From Aspidiotus rigidus (lineage: Eukaryota; Arthropoda; Insecta; Hemiptera; Diaspididae), in the NCBI GenBank assembly GCA_035079385.1, contig JAVHKY010000013.1, positions 2,170,001 through 2,234,000 of the forward strand: a stretch of 64,000 nt of DNA. The letters are read 5' to 3'. A program made the position numbers and the translations under genes. Positions 29,701 to 41,284 of this stretch are shown in pieces. The notes beneath the pieces were generated by a model. That model saw only the letters and a list, made by a program, of their open reading frames with translations. It had not been told where the DNA came from and did not search any database. The first letter of the stretch is position 1; each line of letters begins with the position of its first letter.

Positions 29701-30599
29701 TAAACCCTCTACATCCAACTCCAAATAACTAACCAGAGCAATGGTGCATTGCTCACGGGCAAAAATAAGTCACACAGAATAAATTAACGCAAATGGAATC
29801 ACAATCCTTCTCATGATCCCCGTTTCACCAAGAACATCGCTATCACAAGTTCATCTCACACGTTTCCAAAAAAGAAAAGTTTTTCAATATACCCCCAATC
29901 TTCTCCATGTGTGATTTTTTACTGTTTATTGATGGCTCTTGAACTGCGATTTCAAGGGTTCGGGGCCAATGTCCCCCTCGGCCTCTTCGTTAATCCGGCC
30001 CTGTTCATTACTTTTGATAATCAAAATACTTAGAAAACAATTCTGAATTTTTTACCAAAGTTGAAGCTCAGCATCAGGTATTTGGGTTTTTGAAAGGTTG
30101 ATGACACCTGGAGCAAGGTGTGAGGTCTGAATGTGTTGAGTTGTTTTTGACTTACTCAAAGTGAGGAACCTAAGTTTGCTGAGTTTACAAGACCGAAGCG
30201 TTAAGGGAAGACTTGATTGTTTCCGCAAGATACTGAGGAGGAGGTTGTGAAAATCACTTGGACCTCACCATCTCCCTAGTTGAAAAGTCCAGCATACTAC
30301 GCACTGAGTTCGCCATCCATCGAAAAGACTTTAGTTACGTGCTTGAGCCGTTTATTACACTATTTTATACTATGGCAGTAGTTTAGAAAAATCCATTGAT
30401 TTTATTCAACCATTCATTCTTACCGATTTTTTTTTTCATTAGGATGTTACGACTAGTGTTAGTCACCCATCCCACGATCGACTCAGCCGTAGATTGAAAG
30501 AAAGATGAAGACTGCATTGGTATGCTGTTTTGACGCCGACGAATGTCGACGTCACGATATTAAACTTAAAATTTATCAACATGTTAAACAAGAGCTCCT
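29701..30599. other. Spacer downstream of prolyl 4-hydroxylase A
   Basis: Near 29985-30003 is one end (CAGGGCCGGATTAAC on minus) matching the hAT-type element at 42060. No partner end was found. Otherwise nothing was recognised. Confidence 0.4.
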
Positions 30600-33500
30600 C
30601 TAGTCTTTCTCGCTGTCGCGTCGCAGACAACGAATATTTGGATTGAACGAGTGATGAGCTTTTGCATCGTCTTCTGGCTCTGAAAACCAATGATCTTGAC
30701 CTCTGGCCCGAAACGGTGCTACACAGGCTAAACAAAAACTAGAAATTAATCAGCACGCAATTGGCAATTCTAGAGGTGAACATATATCCTCAATTCTGAA
30801 TCTTTTTGAGATTTAAATATCTTGGAACAGATTCTTATACAGGTGGAGGACGCACCACTACGCTAACCACCCCTAAGCAAATTCCTTAATCGCACGTGAT
30901 AAAATTCTGACTTGACGACTGATATTTCATATTATGTTACCGTGGAAAAAACCAAAAAACCTTGAGCTTGTTTCATTCAAAATATTTTCCTCAAGTCTTA
31001 CGGCTCAAATACGCATACGGAAAAATAATTTGCAAGACTGTCAAATCCCATATTTTTTTCTGCCAAAAAGCACAAGTTTCCATTCTATTTTTCAAAGTCA
31101 GAAAGTTACATGGAAGTCAAATGAAAATTACGACCACGATCAGTTCTCTGATGTAATTACGAGTTGCAAGTATATTACATCGAATTAGCGTTTTTGTTGC
31201 CGTGTTCACAAGTGTCAAAATAACATCCGTGAGTCATTACACTATGTGTAGGCTATAGCGATGTACGAAGAATATCTGAGTTTTACATAATAGTTAAGAA
31301 ATCAAAGTTTTTCCAAGTCTTATTTTCACCTCAAAATTACATATCCGAATCAGAAACTTTCGTGACATTGGCGAATGCTAGACCGCGGACGGTGGAGGTA
31401 GATATTTCATAAAGTAAACCCTTTCCCTTATTGAACATTATTTTCTGCGTTTATATTCGCGTGCGCTATTCTATAATTTTCAACGTACCTATTTTTTCGC
31501 CGTAGATGACTGGACAAGCTGCGTGGTCATTCATCAAGTTTTTCGTTCCGTCAACTAACATGTTCACGTAGAATATAGCCGAGCCTTTGGCCGGTTTTAC
31601 GGTGAGTTTCAAAAGGGGAAACACCAACTCTCCACCAAGAGCGACATCATTCAACTATATTATTTCAATAGCAATAATGTTAATTCAATTTACAAAATAA
31701 GGCTTTCACGCTTCGCAGAACCTTAGGAACTTTTCATGATGAAGAAATTTTAGCGGGCAACCCGCTATCCCTTTTGTTGGTGGATACTTTCAGGAAATTT
31801 TCGTCCGCGAACGGTCCGAGGTTGATGACTTCATGGAGAGGGGGAGGGGGACTTGAAAAAATGTTGACTCTCGAGCTGTATAATTATGATAAGAGGGGGA
31901 CTTAGAATAATTTCGACCCCTAAGCTGCACATGTTAGGAGGGGGACTTGGAGACTCTCGAGCTATAAATGACAGGAGAGGGACTTGGAGTAATTTTGACT
32001 CTCGAATTATACACGATAAGATTTTCTATAATATTTCTACTTTTTGAAAGCCCTTTCGCAGTGGAATACGGGTCTTGCTGGTTCCCCGTTCGCCGTTGCG
32101 TTTTGCAACGGCATCCTAATTTTTTTAAAATCTATATTACGAGCTATGCGACTCTTTTTGCGTCATGAGCTCGATAAAGATAGAAAAATTGACTTTCTAA
32201 TACGCACGCTTTGTGGGTAATCAACGTCTCGTGCAAATTCTTTAAGAAAAATTCATTTAATCAAACTCTTCCGCGCCTTTGGTACGGTAACAAACGACTT
32301 TTTGCTGGAAGGTGCCTCAGGAGGAATGCCTTGAATTTCTTTCTACTGTCGAGAGGAATATTATACGCTCACTCTAGGCACGAATACCCACAGTCCATCC
32401 AATTAAGATTCATTTCCAAGGCTCCTTCCTACAATGCCCTACGTCAAACGCACATAGGTTGTATATAGGTTCTTGAAAAGATTTTCATCTTTAGAAATTC
32501 ATCCCTCTATATGTGCCAGATCAAAAATATTTTGCGACAGGCCATGGAAGTAATTATGCCTGACTGCAATCTTTCGAAAGATTTGTAGATCATTTATCAC
32601 AATTTCACATTTGTATCACTCTTTGAGGTGTAACAAAGAATTAGGCGACATCAGCCCTTCACTTTGCGGGGTATTTCCAGAGTTCAAATTGTAAACCTTC
32701 TCAATCAAGGCAAATTACGAGATAAAGAGGGAGAAATTGCGTAGCGTAGCTAAGTTGAAACTTGGTCGCAACGTCATCAAGGACTGCTCTCTAATGAACA
32801 AATAAAAACAGTGTCGACGGAAGAACCACTCTCATTCCCTCCCCGGTGTGAATGCCATTGCCAATATAACCGGTGAACCTCACCAAAAAACGATTTTTTA
32901 GCTGTACCTCAATAAACAAAAAGCTAAATATTCAATGAAAATTCTGCGTAGTGCGAAAGCCTGCGATATACGAGCATTAATTCACACCTTTCTCTTTATA
33001 CACGAAAATATGATACTCTGCACTTACATACATTAATGTGGACGCTACTCGATTTCCTGTAACGCTACAATAATCCACACACTGCAAACAGAAAAATTGT
33101 TCAATTACTTTGACATTAATTTAGAAGAACATCTGTCTGAACCTCATTACGAGTTCATAATTATGTACTGCATATATGCACTGCACTGCAAAGATTAGGT
33201 AGGTACTTACCTTGGTTATGAAGTCGGAGTGCTCACGATAAAAGCCACCAGGAGTGTAATACAACGTATGAGGACTTTCCATAAATTTTAGAGATAAAGA
33301 AGACATATCTGACAACCTGTTTCTCAGATTATAATATTTAGGGTCGTGATGAAAAGTGTCTAAAAATGCTCTTTGACAAGATCGATAACGTACATCATAT
33401 TTAAGAACACCTTTCTTTATAACTATACCAGTTTCTATCTGAAACAGAAAGAAACATAGGTAATGAAAGGTGGCCATTAAGTAATCCTAATATTAAAGAA

Positions 33501-36500
33501 CAATTGTTCATCACCCGATGGTAGGTGTCATTTTTCATCGAATCAATTTCAGAATCGTGAATCACGTTTCGGAATATTGAAACTTTCGGTTGGAACGATA
33601 ATATTTCTTCTTTGAGCGGAGCTATAGTCAGGAAGAACGAATTATGATGATTATAGCGGCATTTCAGACTTCGTAGTGCCGGTTCGTTTTCGAAATCGCC
33701 TGCACAACCTATCCTGCTTCGATAACGTCTAAGAAATGCGTCAGTCCACTAATTCAAATTCATAAATAAAATATTAAAATAAAGAGCTGATATATTTGAT
33801 AATATTTCTAACACGTGCGGGACTTACATTGCCGGAATCTTTTGTTAATTTAGTATTCAGGTCGATCATTACGCGGTCAGCGGAATCTTTTCTCAAATAA
33901 TTACCTACTTCCGTTTGGGCGAGTGATTTGTCACCTAAGACAGACGAACAGTGAGGAGAAAAAAATATCCTTTTATTTAAAAGCTTATCAAATTGGATCT
34001 AAGGAAGAGTAAAGAAAAAAAAAAAATGAAACCGAGAGTTAGAGTTTCTGGCCTCTACCATGTTGCGCACGGCGATGAAGCGGTAAAGAGAACCTGTCGG
34101 CTTCGTAAGCTCTTCAACACCTCGGGCGGCGGATCGGCACTACGCGATATTACAAAGAAGGAGTCGTTCGTTATCTGTGTAAAGATGGATGTTTATTTCG
34201 TGTATAAGTCACAATAACTTGACTGCGAATGAGTGAGAGAGAGGGGGTGGCTTGAGTTAAATATCGAGGGGGAGAGAAGATTAGTCCTGTGGAGGCTTAG
34301 CCGAAGGGAGTACACTGTTGTACGCGCGGACACCGCGGCGAGCAATAGGAGGAAGAAGCCGGAGTGAGATAGGAAAAAGTTACGTCGGAGAATAACCCGA
34401 GAGGATAGGAAAGAGAAGCTAGAGAAGCCGAGTAAGAGTAGATTATACCCGCGGACACCGCGGCGAACATTCCGAAAAGATTGTGGAAAGAAGCGATTAA
34501 GAAGAAGGCGAGAAGAACAGCGAGAGGAAGGCAGGAGAGGAAGCTGGGTGAAGGTGTCAGAGAAGTGACGAAAGAGGCACGCGGAGCCCATTTTATAGGG
34601 AGTTTTCGGTGCGATTTCGGCGTGCTCACACGAGAAAGGCTGTAAGAGTATTTTCTTTATTTGGGGGTAGTTCGCGTAGAGTACACGTTCGTTAATGGAG
34701 ATCGCCGATTCGTATTTCAGAGGGTTGCGACAAAACTCAGCTCTTTGCCCACTTCTTCGAAGTCTGACCGTTTATGAGCCTCGTTCATAACACATCAATC
34801 CAAACTAACTGGACTCTAACAGAAGATGTACTGAGTTAAAAGAAAGCCCAAGTATAGCACGAACAGGCAAAGACACAAGAGCACACTCTTAGAGATACCG
34901 ACAGACAGACAGACAGACAAAAAATGAAAGAAATAATTGATTGTGTACGTTAGTTTAATCGATTTCTGTAGTTTACCAATGAGGAAAGCAGACGAAATGA
35001 TCATTCTGGAAATTTGTAGTTGCGTATCGTCATCAAATTCGTTCCGGCAACCCGGGAGCCAACTTGTCGTTATTTCGTGGTCATCCTTCAAAGCGCCTAC
35101 TGTACCAATGTAAAAGCAATCTCGAACTGCAATATAAGATTTTAGTGATAAATTGATGAGAAATTTATTTCAAGCGTATTTCCCTTAGAAATTCATTGAA
35201 ATTCACGTTAAGTTATTCGCCTCCCAAAAAGTTTTCCCTATGTACGCTGAGTGGCGTTTGATTGAATTGATTGATAATGAAGAAAGATAAAGAGAAAGAA
35301 GAACAGTCTGAATGTGCTGGTCCCACCTTCGCCCATCCAAAAATATGTCCGCAATTAGTAAAATTCACAACAAATTATGATACAAAGCAAAACTTCACCA
35401 AAAGGAAATCTGATAATTTGTTCAGGATATTTTCATCGTAATTTTTGCCACTTATTAGAACTTTGGTTTTCCTTCTTTCTAGCGGGGACCCGCTATCTGT
35501 TTTGTTGCAGAGGGGCTCCTCGAAAGGCCTCTAACAATTCTTAAGGTCCTGCCGAAGTCAGTGAAGGCTATGAGACCCACAAAAAGTCTCGGACTGAGGT
35601 GTCGACTTCAAAGATGTAGATATTTTGAAATCCTTAATGCAGGTTCCGATCTTTTGGGATCACGGCGGAGACATGAGGCTCTAATTTTCCACAAAAAAAT
35701 AAATAAATAAATAAATTGGGCTTTTGAATTAGAATTTCATTTTAAAATCTGTGAATAATATTATCAGCGGAAAAGAGATCAAATATTGCGAACTACGAAA
35801 ATTGTGAGAATTTTAGACAAGTAGAGGTATTTAAGTACATTTTTATTAAAGTATTTTAATTCACTAAAAAGTGAGTGCTCTGAATCATAAAATTTCTTCA
35901 TTGCTTGGACCTCAGCACTTAATAATATACTTACTTGTTAAAGCAGATTCTGCAAACACCTTATCAAATCTGTAGCCTCCCATTATGTCGGAAGCAGTAA
36001 GGTTGTACGCTCGTTGCATTCCGATTAAACGGAGCACTTCATCATGCAAATGATCTTCGTCAGGTAGTCGACCAATATGTCTTGGGAATATTTTCAACAT
36101 AAGATCTAAAAGTATGGTTCACAATTACACGTATATTAAAGGCAGAGAAGGAGCACTTTTTTCATCATCTTCATCTCCAAACTTGAGCTCTTCCCTATAA
36201 AGGTTTGCTTTACCATCGTAACTATTTGTCGTCATATTTTTTTTCACTTCATTGAGATCAATTGTCAAATATTTGATACTCCTGTATATTGCTAATGGAT
36301 TCCACGCGAATTCGTTCAAGTTAACGTTCAGTTCTTTGTTCTGTATCAACAGATTTTCAAATCTAAAAACCAAAAGGATCAAAAATTTCTATCTTAATTT
36401 TGACAAGAAAAGAGAGAAGAAATAAGGTATTCGAAGGTAATTCATTTCACTTCTGTAAAGTATTCAGTCTCGTATTCTCAACTTCGACGTACACACGTAG

Positions 36501-37533
36501 TAAATTAATCAGGTTCGTTTCTTCTTCGATAAGTTGGAAGTAGTCGCTCATTGATGAATTGTCGAATAGTTTGATATGAAGTATGAGACATAATGTAGCA
36601 TATGGTATGATCGTTCGGTACAGTGGCCTGAAACGATGAACTATGTGAAGGTTAAGAAATAGAGGGGGGTGGGTAGGGGGCGATTTACTTTCGAATTTCC
36701 CTTCAAATTTTCAACTTCTTACGAACTTTGTGAAGTTCGGGTTATTATATTCTTTATTCTTCCCACGCAACAAAGTCGTCACAATAAAATGGATAGTTAA
36801 TTTTCCAAACAGACTTTACCTAACCTATTATCAAATCCGCTACTTTTCTCGTGTTGGAAGACCAACATTTATGATATGAGTTTCACCCATAGAAGAAATA
36901 ATAACGAACGATGGACGAGGACACCACTTCATTTTCAACTAACTAGAACGTATAAAACAGGTAATTTTCTACCCTGGTTCGTCCGATATTCGGAGCCATT
37001 GAAATTGATGGACGACGAGTCGTCTTCAAAAAGATACTTCATTTTTTTTTGTTGCGTCTCCTTATTGTTCAACACCGTCGCTGGTGCAACCAGATCATTA
37101 TTTGAAATGTTCCTTGAAAGGCTACACAATTACGAGAGAGAGAAAGTTAGCCAGAAAGAGACACAGTGTGTATTAGTGCACATTCCTCGTAAAGCGACTT
37201 CTATTTTAGTTTTCGAACGTCTCGTACTCGTATTACGCAGTTTCACTGAATTGAGAATTATTTTCAGCAGTAGCCCTACTCGCTCATCACAAGTGGAAGA
37301 ACAAGAATATTCCACCTATATATTCTCAGTGCCTCTAATTTTGTATTTGATTTCCTCGTTTGAGTCGCAACACTATCTTTCTCTAGTTCTTACAATCAAC
37401 TACAATTCTATTTTGCTTGAGAGATAAAGTGAAAGTATTGAAATTTTATTTTCACTATATTCGACAGTTATCGATAGATGAAGGAAAGAATGCAAATGCT
37501 AACGAGAAAAATTACCTACCAGAAATATTGCAT
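30600..37533 (-). CDS. Prolyl 4-hydroxylase alpha-like, gene A, complete
   Basis: Eleven exons: 37533-37520, 36627-36451, 36362-36214, 36105-35935, 35126-34977, 33934-33828, 33748-33515, 33438-33211, 33081-33028, 31654-31489 and 30727-30600. They join in frame to 1578 nt (525 aa), close to the usual 530 of P4H alpha chains. Exon 1 codes only MQYF plus part of W; the leader continues in exon 2. SDYFQLIEEETNLINLLRVY is the start of the N-terminal (P4Ha_N) domain, and the DEDHLHDEVLRLIGMQRAYN region is the peptide-binding TPR-like domain. The C-terminal 2OG-Fe(II) oxygenase has H404-x-D406 (YREHSDF), distal H472 (DHAACPV) and K482 (GEKI). It should hydroxylate proline in collagen-like or other secreted proteins in the ER. 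It is the most diverged copy; the YTQWFR of B and C is CVAPFR here. Downstream neighbours B, C and D are tandem paralogues. Confidence 0.92.
31752..32020. repeat. GCGGG/AACCCGCT repeat end plus minisatellite in P4H-A intron 10
   Basis: AGCGGGCAACCCGCTATCCC at about 31752 is followed by a TTTTGTTGG, CAGGAAATTTTCG, GAGGTTGATGAC series, and then by four diverged 45-bp minisatellite units (31846-32010). The same series occurs at 38745-38910, and its end alone at 35483. The insertion sits in intron 10, between exons at 31489-31654 and 30600-30727 or their flanks; coding sequence is not touched. Confidence 0.65.
34030..34800. other. GC-rich, purine-rich insert in P4H-A intron 5
   Basis: About 770 bp, clearly richer in G/C and A/G than its surroundings. 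It has a direct repeat of GCGGACACCGCGGCGA (34326 and 34449) and a CATTTTATAGGG TATA-like site at 34588. The matching intron in genes B and C has nothing like it. It could be a solo LTR or another insertion, but no clean ends or target duplication were found. Confidence 0.4.
34903..34922. repeat. (GACA)n microsatellite
   Basis: Five GACA units in the intron of P4H-A. Confidence 0.8.
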
Positions 37534-37884
37534 GATCTGTAGATTTGGAGGTAACTCTTAGAAGAAGTTTAATACAACTTTTTTCAATAGATGAACGTGA
37601 AATCCATCATAAAAACATAATTACTGAGCCAAATTTTGCCACAAATAGTCTAAAAATTTTAGTTTCACAATTACTACTTTTTCAGCATGTACGTTGCGTC
37701 GTAGGCGTGGTCGTACGTTTCTGCTTCTGGTAAGAAAGAAAACCAAACGAACTCTAATACTCGGACGAGTAATTAATAAATCAATTTCTTTCGTGAGGCG
37801 GAAGTTTACCAAGTAGAATGCTCCAATTTTTAAAAACGAACATATGGTGAAGTGACTTCAGATCTATGAGTCGATTGATTTTAA

Positions 37885-38290
37885 CAGGGAACTTGTTTTA
37901 TAGGAGGGTAATTTGAAGGAAAATGACGGTCGCCGGGTGGCAAAACGTAGGACTTGGAAAAATTTCTACCTCCGGGCTATAATATTTATATGATAGAATG
38001 TGGACTTGGAAAAATGTCCACTTCTGAACTATACATGATGGAGAGGGGGACTTCGGAAAATGTCGAGCTGTATATGATAGGGGTGGTCGAGCTCTATCAA
38101 ATAGAAAGAGGACTAAGAGAAGCTTTGGACGTCAAAGTTGATTAGGTCTTCTGGGGACACCACTGAAAAAAAAAAAAAAAGCCTAGATCTTGACCTGACG
38201 AGGAAAAACCATCAAGGTGGTGAAGAACAAAGTTCAAACTGTATAGGAACGACGATGCACATTAGTGACTCCCATAAAACAGGTTCCCTG
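37885..38290. mobile_element. CAGGGAACC-type inverted-repeat element with minisatellite
   Basis: 406 bp. It follows TTAA (37881-37884), begins CAGGGAACTTGTTTTATAGG, and ends AAAACAGGTTCCCTG. It carries four diverged minisatellite units. No TTAA follows the right end. Confidence 0.7.
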
Positions 38291-38744
38291 TTTGCCTCAA
38301 TTAACAAAGTCAATGAAGGTAACCCCGAGCTGCTCACCACGTATTTTAATTTTAACTGCAGCAATAAGAAAAGTTTTTGCAATTTTTTTAGCTCTGATTC
38401 AATTTGTGCTTATCAAGTTTAGGTAATTTTTTTTTCAATCTTTCTTGAGGATAAGTTTAATTATTCAACTTGCGTCTCACAAGCAGGATTGTTACGATCA
38501 TTAGAGCGAGCCTCTCTACGACAAAATACTTTAGTTGACGAATTTCGCCAAGAATTTTGGTAGTTTTCGAGATACTCCTCCCCCTCCTTCTCCCTCAATA
38601 GTAAAGTTACTTTGACGGCCCTGCAGACAAATTTTCCACTCATTCTAAGGTCTAAGAAGGGTGTTAGGAAATATTCGTATTACTCGGTCTATAAATCTTC
38701 AGAATGCGAATGTTTTTACTGGACAAATTTTTTTCCCTTTTGTT

Positions 38745-39060
38745 AGGTTGTATTTTCAGGAAATTTTAGCGTCCATGGGCGCGAGCGGTTCGAGGTTGAT
38801 GACGTCGTCACCCTTTTTCTTTAGCTGGAAACCCGCTATTCCTTTTATTGGGCGGCCATTTTCAGAAAAAGTCCACGTCCGCTCAATTGTGACGTCATCA
38901 TCATTTTCGGGGAATGGTCTATAGGGCCTAGAATTCTCTTGATCTGCGTTCGACCTTGATTACCTTGCATAGAAAAGTTTGACAAGGCTAGATAGAGCAA
39001 GCAACAGCCAATTAATTAGGTGACAGCGGGTTCCCCGCTGCCGAACCCGCTGCCATCTAA
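38745..39060. repeat. GCGGG-family repeat fragments
   Basis: Two diverged copies of the series TTTTGTTGG, TTTTCAGGAAA, CGCGAGCGGTTCGAGG, TTGATGACGTCGTC lie in tandem (38745-38815 and 38822-38912). An inverted GCGGGTTCCCCGCT end follows at 39027. Confidence 0.6.
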
Positions 39061-39369
39061 TTTTTATTTTTATTTTTTTCTTAAGGGCCTTCAATCGGGG
39101 ACTTACCCCCGCGAAGGAAGTTTATTGCTCATCCCATTCCTTATGACATTTCCATTTGGGTCGAGTTCGGGATCAATTCATAATAATCCAGGCTCAATGA
39201 TGATAGTCGGTTCCGGTACCTAAGATCTCTAACGAAAGTAAACGAATATATCAGAATACTGAGGATTTATTAAGGTGTTACATCATAACTCGATTTTTTC
39301 TAAATAAATGCATAGCAAAGTGCTTGGCACTCGTATAATCGATCTTAATTGATTATCTGGCTCTTCCAG

Positions 39370-39545
39370 AGGGGTACCCGAAAAAATATTGACTTGCGAG
39401 ATGTACATATATGATACGAGGGAGATTTAGGAAAATTTAGACTTTTGAGCTATGTATTATAAGAAGGGGACTTGGAACAAGTTCGGTTCCCAATGATAGA
39501 AGGAAAATTTGAATTTCTGAGCTATTATGACAGGAGGGAAATGTG
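39370..39545. repeat. Diverged 45-bp minisatellite units
   Basis: Four units, recognisable by GACTTG/GGAAAATTT and TATATGATA blocks. Confidence 0.6.
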
Positions 39546-40005
39546 GAGAAGTGAATATATAACGTTATCGCGATGTATAATTTCAACGATTTGTAATTGA
39601 TAGAATTACGTAGGGACTTGAATATCCTCATTCGCACCCATCTTTTAATTTTGAGAGGCTCTTTTGCCATGGGGTACAGAACTTATGAGGTCCCTGTTCG
39701 CCATTGCAAAATTCGCAAAGGCACCCTAATTTTTTATAAAGTCAAGATGACATCTAATGATTGCGTGTTGAAGCAAATTACCGCAAATTCCTCAGCTCCC
39801 AAGCACCAATACAAAAATGTATGAATATGACAAAATTGGTTTTCAATGAAAGAAAACAAAGAAAAATCGCCCGTTTCATTCAAATATTTTTTGACGTTCT
39901 TTTTTGGGAAACATGAATCATGATATAGCCTTATTAAGAATTTTGAATAAGACAAATGTGATGACCATTTTCCTTCCTTACCTATATGATTCCCAGTAGT
40001 CCAGT

Positions 40006-41136
40006 CGTACTAGGAAATTTGGTGTGAATAAAGGGGGACAGCTGAATTTTGGCATATATATGTCATTTACCATCTTATACAACATACTAGAAGTCTCACT
40101 CGATATGACGTCCGCATTGTCACCAGGGGAAAGAAAAGCATGATCCAGATTGCTTTTTTGTGATTTTCAGGGTGAATATCAGTTTTTTTGAAAAAAAGTC
40201 AAGAGACAAAATTTGTAGAGCGTCAAAAAATATATGAATAATGTTCTATTAAGAATTTCCGTACGATGCTTCAATTTTCAATAAATAGAAGACGAAAGCT
40301 GAATAGTTGCAAAAGAGTAATGCATGATATGCATTGTCACATGCAACGCAAGTCGACGCGAGTGTCACCCGTTCTTAATCAAGATGTACGTATATTGCTT
40401 GCCACCAACATTAATGATTCTTTTCTTTCTAATTGCAAAATCATTGCTAGCCACCAAACTTGAGATTCTTTCCTTTCTGATTTCTGAATCATTGTTATCA
40501 GTTAGTTGAACCCTTTTTAGCCAAACCCAACCAAGCGACATGATAACGATCTGGCGAAAAGGAGAATCTTCGCTTTTAGTAAAGGAGCATTTCTCTAGAT
40601 TGTTGTCATGTCGCTTGGTTGGGTTTGGCTTAATAGGGTCCAGTTATCAATCTGTAATTTATTAATTTATTTATTGTGACTCAATTATGGCATCAATAGA
40701 AAAAAGTATTCTTTGTAACAGATACATACAAGTTCACATTTGCATCAATTTACTTGAAACTAAAGCATTATACATTATAACGGGTAGGTGACGCTTGTGT
40801 CGACTTGCTTCGTGGGTGACAGGCACGTATTATGCGATTACTTCCATAAAACTATCCAGCTTTCATCCTCCATTTATTCAAAAATGGAGCATCGCAAAGA
40901 AATTTTTAATAGTACATTATTTATGTATCTTTTGACGTTTTACAATTTTTGTCTCTTGACTTTTTTTCAAAAAACCGATATTCACCCTGAAAATCACAAA
41001 AAGCCAATCTGGACCACACTTTTTGTTTCCTGGGGACAATGCGCACGTCATATCAAGTGGGACTTTTAGTATGTTTTATAAGATAGTAAATGACATATAC
41101 ATGCCAAATTTCAGCTGCCCCCTATTTATTCCGTAC
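40006..41136. mobile_element. Large palindromic (foldback) element
   Basis: Two inverted arms of about 360 bp, 40006-40380 and about 40780-41136, align over their whole length with substitutions and small gaps. Examples are GGGGGACAGCTGAA left against TTCAGCTGCCCCC right, and GTCAAGAGACAAAA left against TTTTTGTCTCTTGAC right. The 400-bp centre includes MITE M1 copy 2. No transposase frame was seen. It is probably a non-autonomous foldback transposon. Confidence 0.8.
40516..40632. mobile_element. MITE, family M1 copy 2, nested in the palindrome loop
   Basis: About 117 bp. The 35-bp terminal inverted repeats start AGCCAAACCCAACCAAGCGA. It matches 2076-2192 with the interior inverted. It lies in the unpaired centre of the 40006-41136 palindrome, so it inserted after the arms formed or was carried as loop. 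Confidence 0.85.
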
Positions 41137-41250
41137 TTACAATTTTTTAATCTAATATGACTGGAATGTAGTGATCATATATTTACACTCCACAATTGAC
41201 TCACTCAGATTGAAAAAAGGATGAACATTGTCTTTAACATAAACGATCAG

Positions 41251-41256
41251 TTTATT
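41251..41256 (-). terminator. Polyadenylation signal of P4H-B
   Basis: AATAAA on the minus strand, 29 nt past the stop. Gene C has the same signal in the same place (50348-50353). Confidence 0.6.
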
Positions 41257-41284
41257 GGTACGTTCAAAATGACTTAAAAATCTT

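Larger units (their letters stand above)
37534..41284. other. Spacer between P4H-A and P4H-B
   Basis: Holds the gene A upstream region (to about 37830), the CAGGG-type element at 37885-38290, further ends of the GCGGG family (38745-38910, 39022-39060), minisatellite units at 39370-39545, and the palindrome at 40006-41136 with its nested MITE. No gene was recognised. Confidence 0.55.

Noticed and set aside
30463..30735. Arg/Ser-rich minus frame at the 3' end of P4H-A
   Set aside because: It is the wrong frame over exon 11. The correct frame gives SEPEDDAKAHHSFNPNIRC, conserved in all copies.
36876..37427. 183-codon plus frame in P4H-A intron 1
   Set aside because: It is antisense to the intron, of low complexity in composition, has no family motif and is not conserved in B or C.
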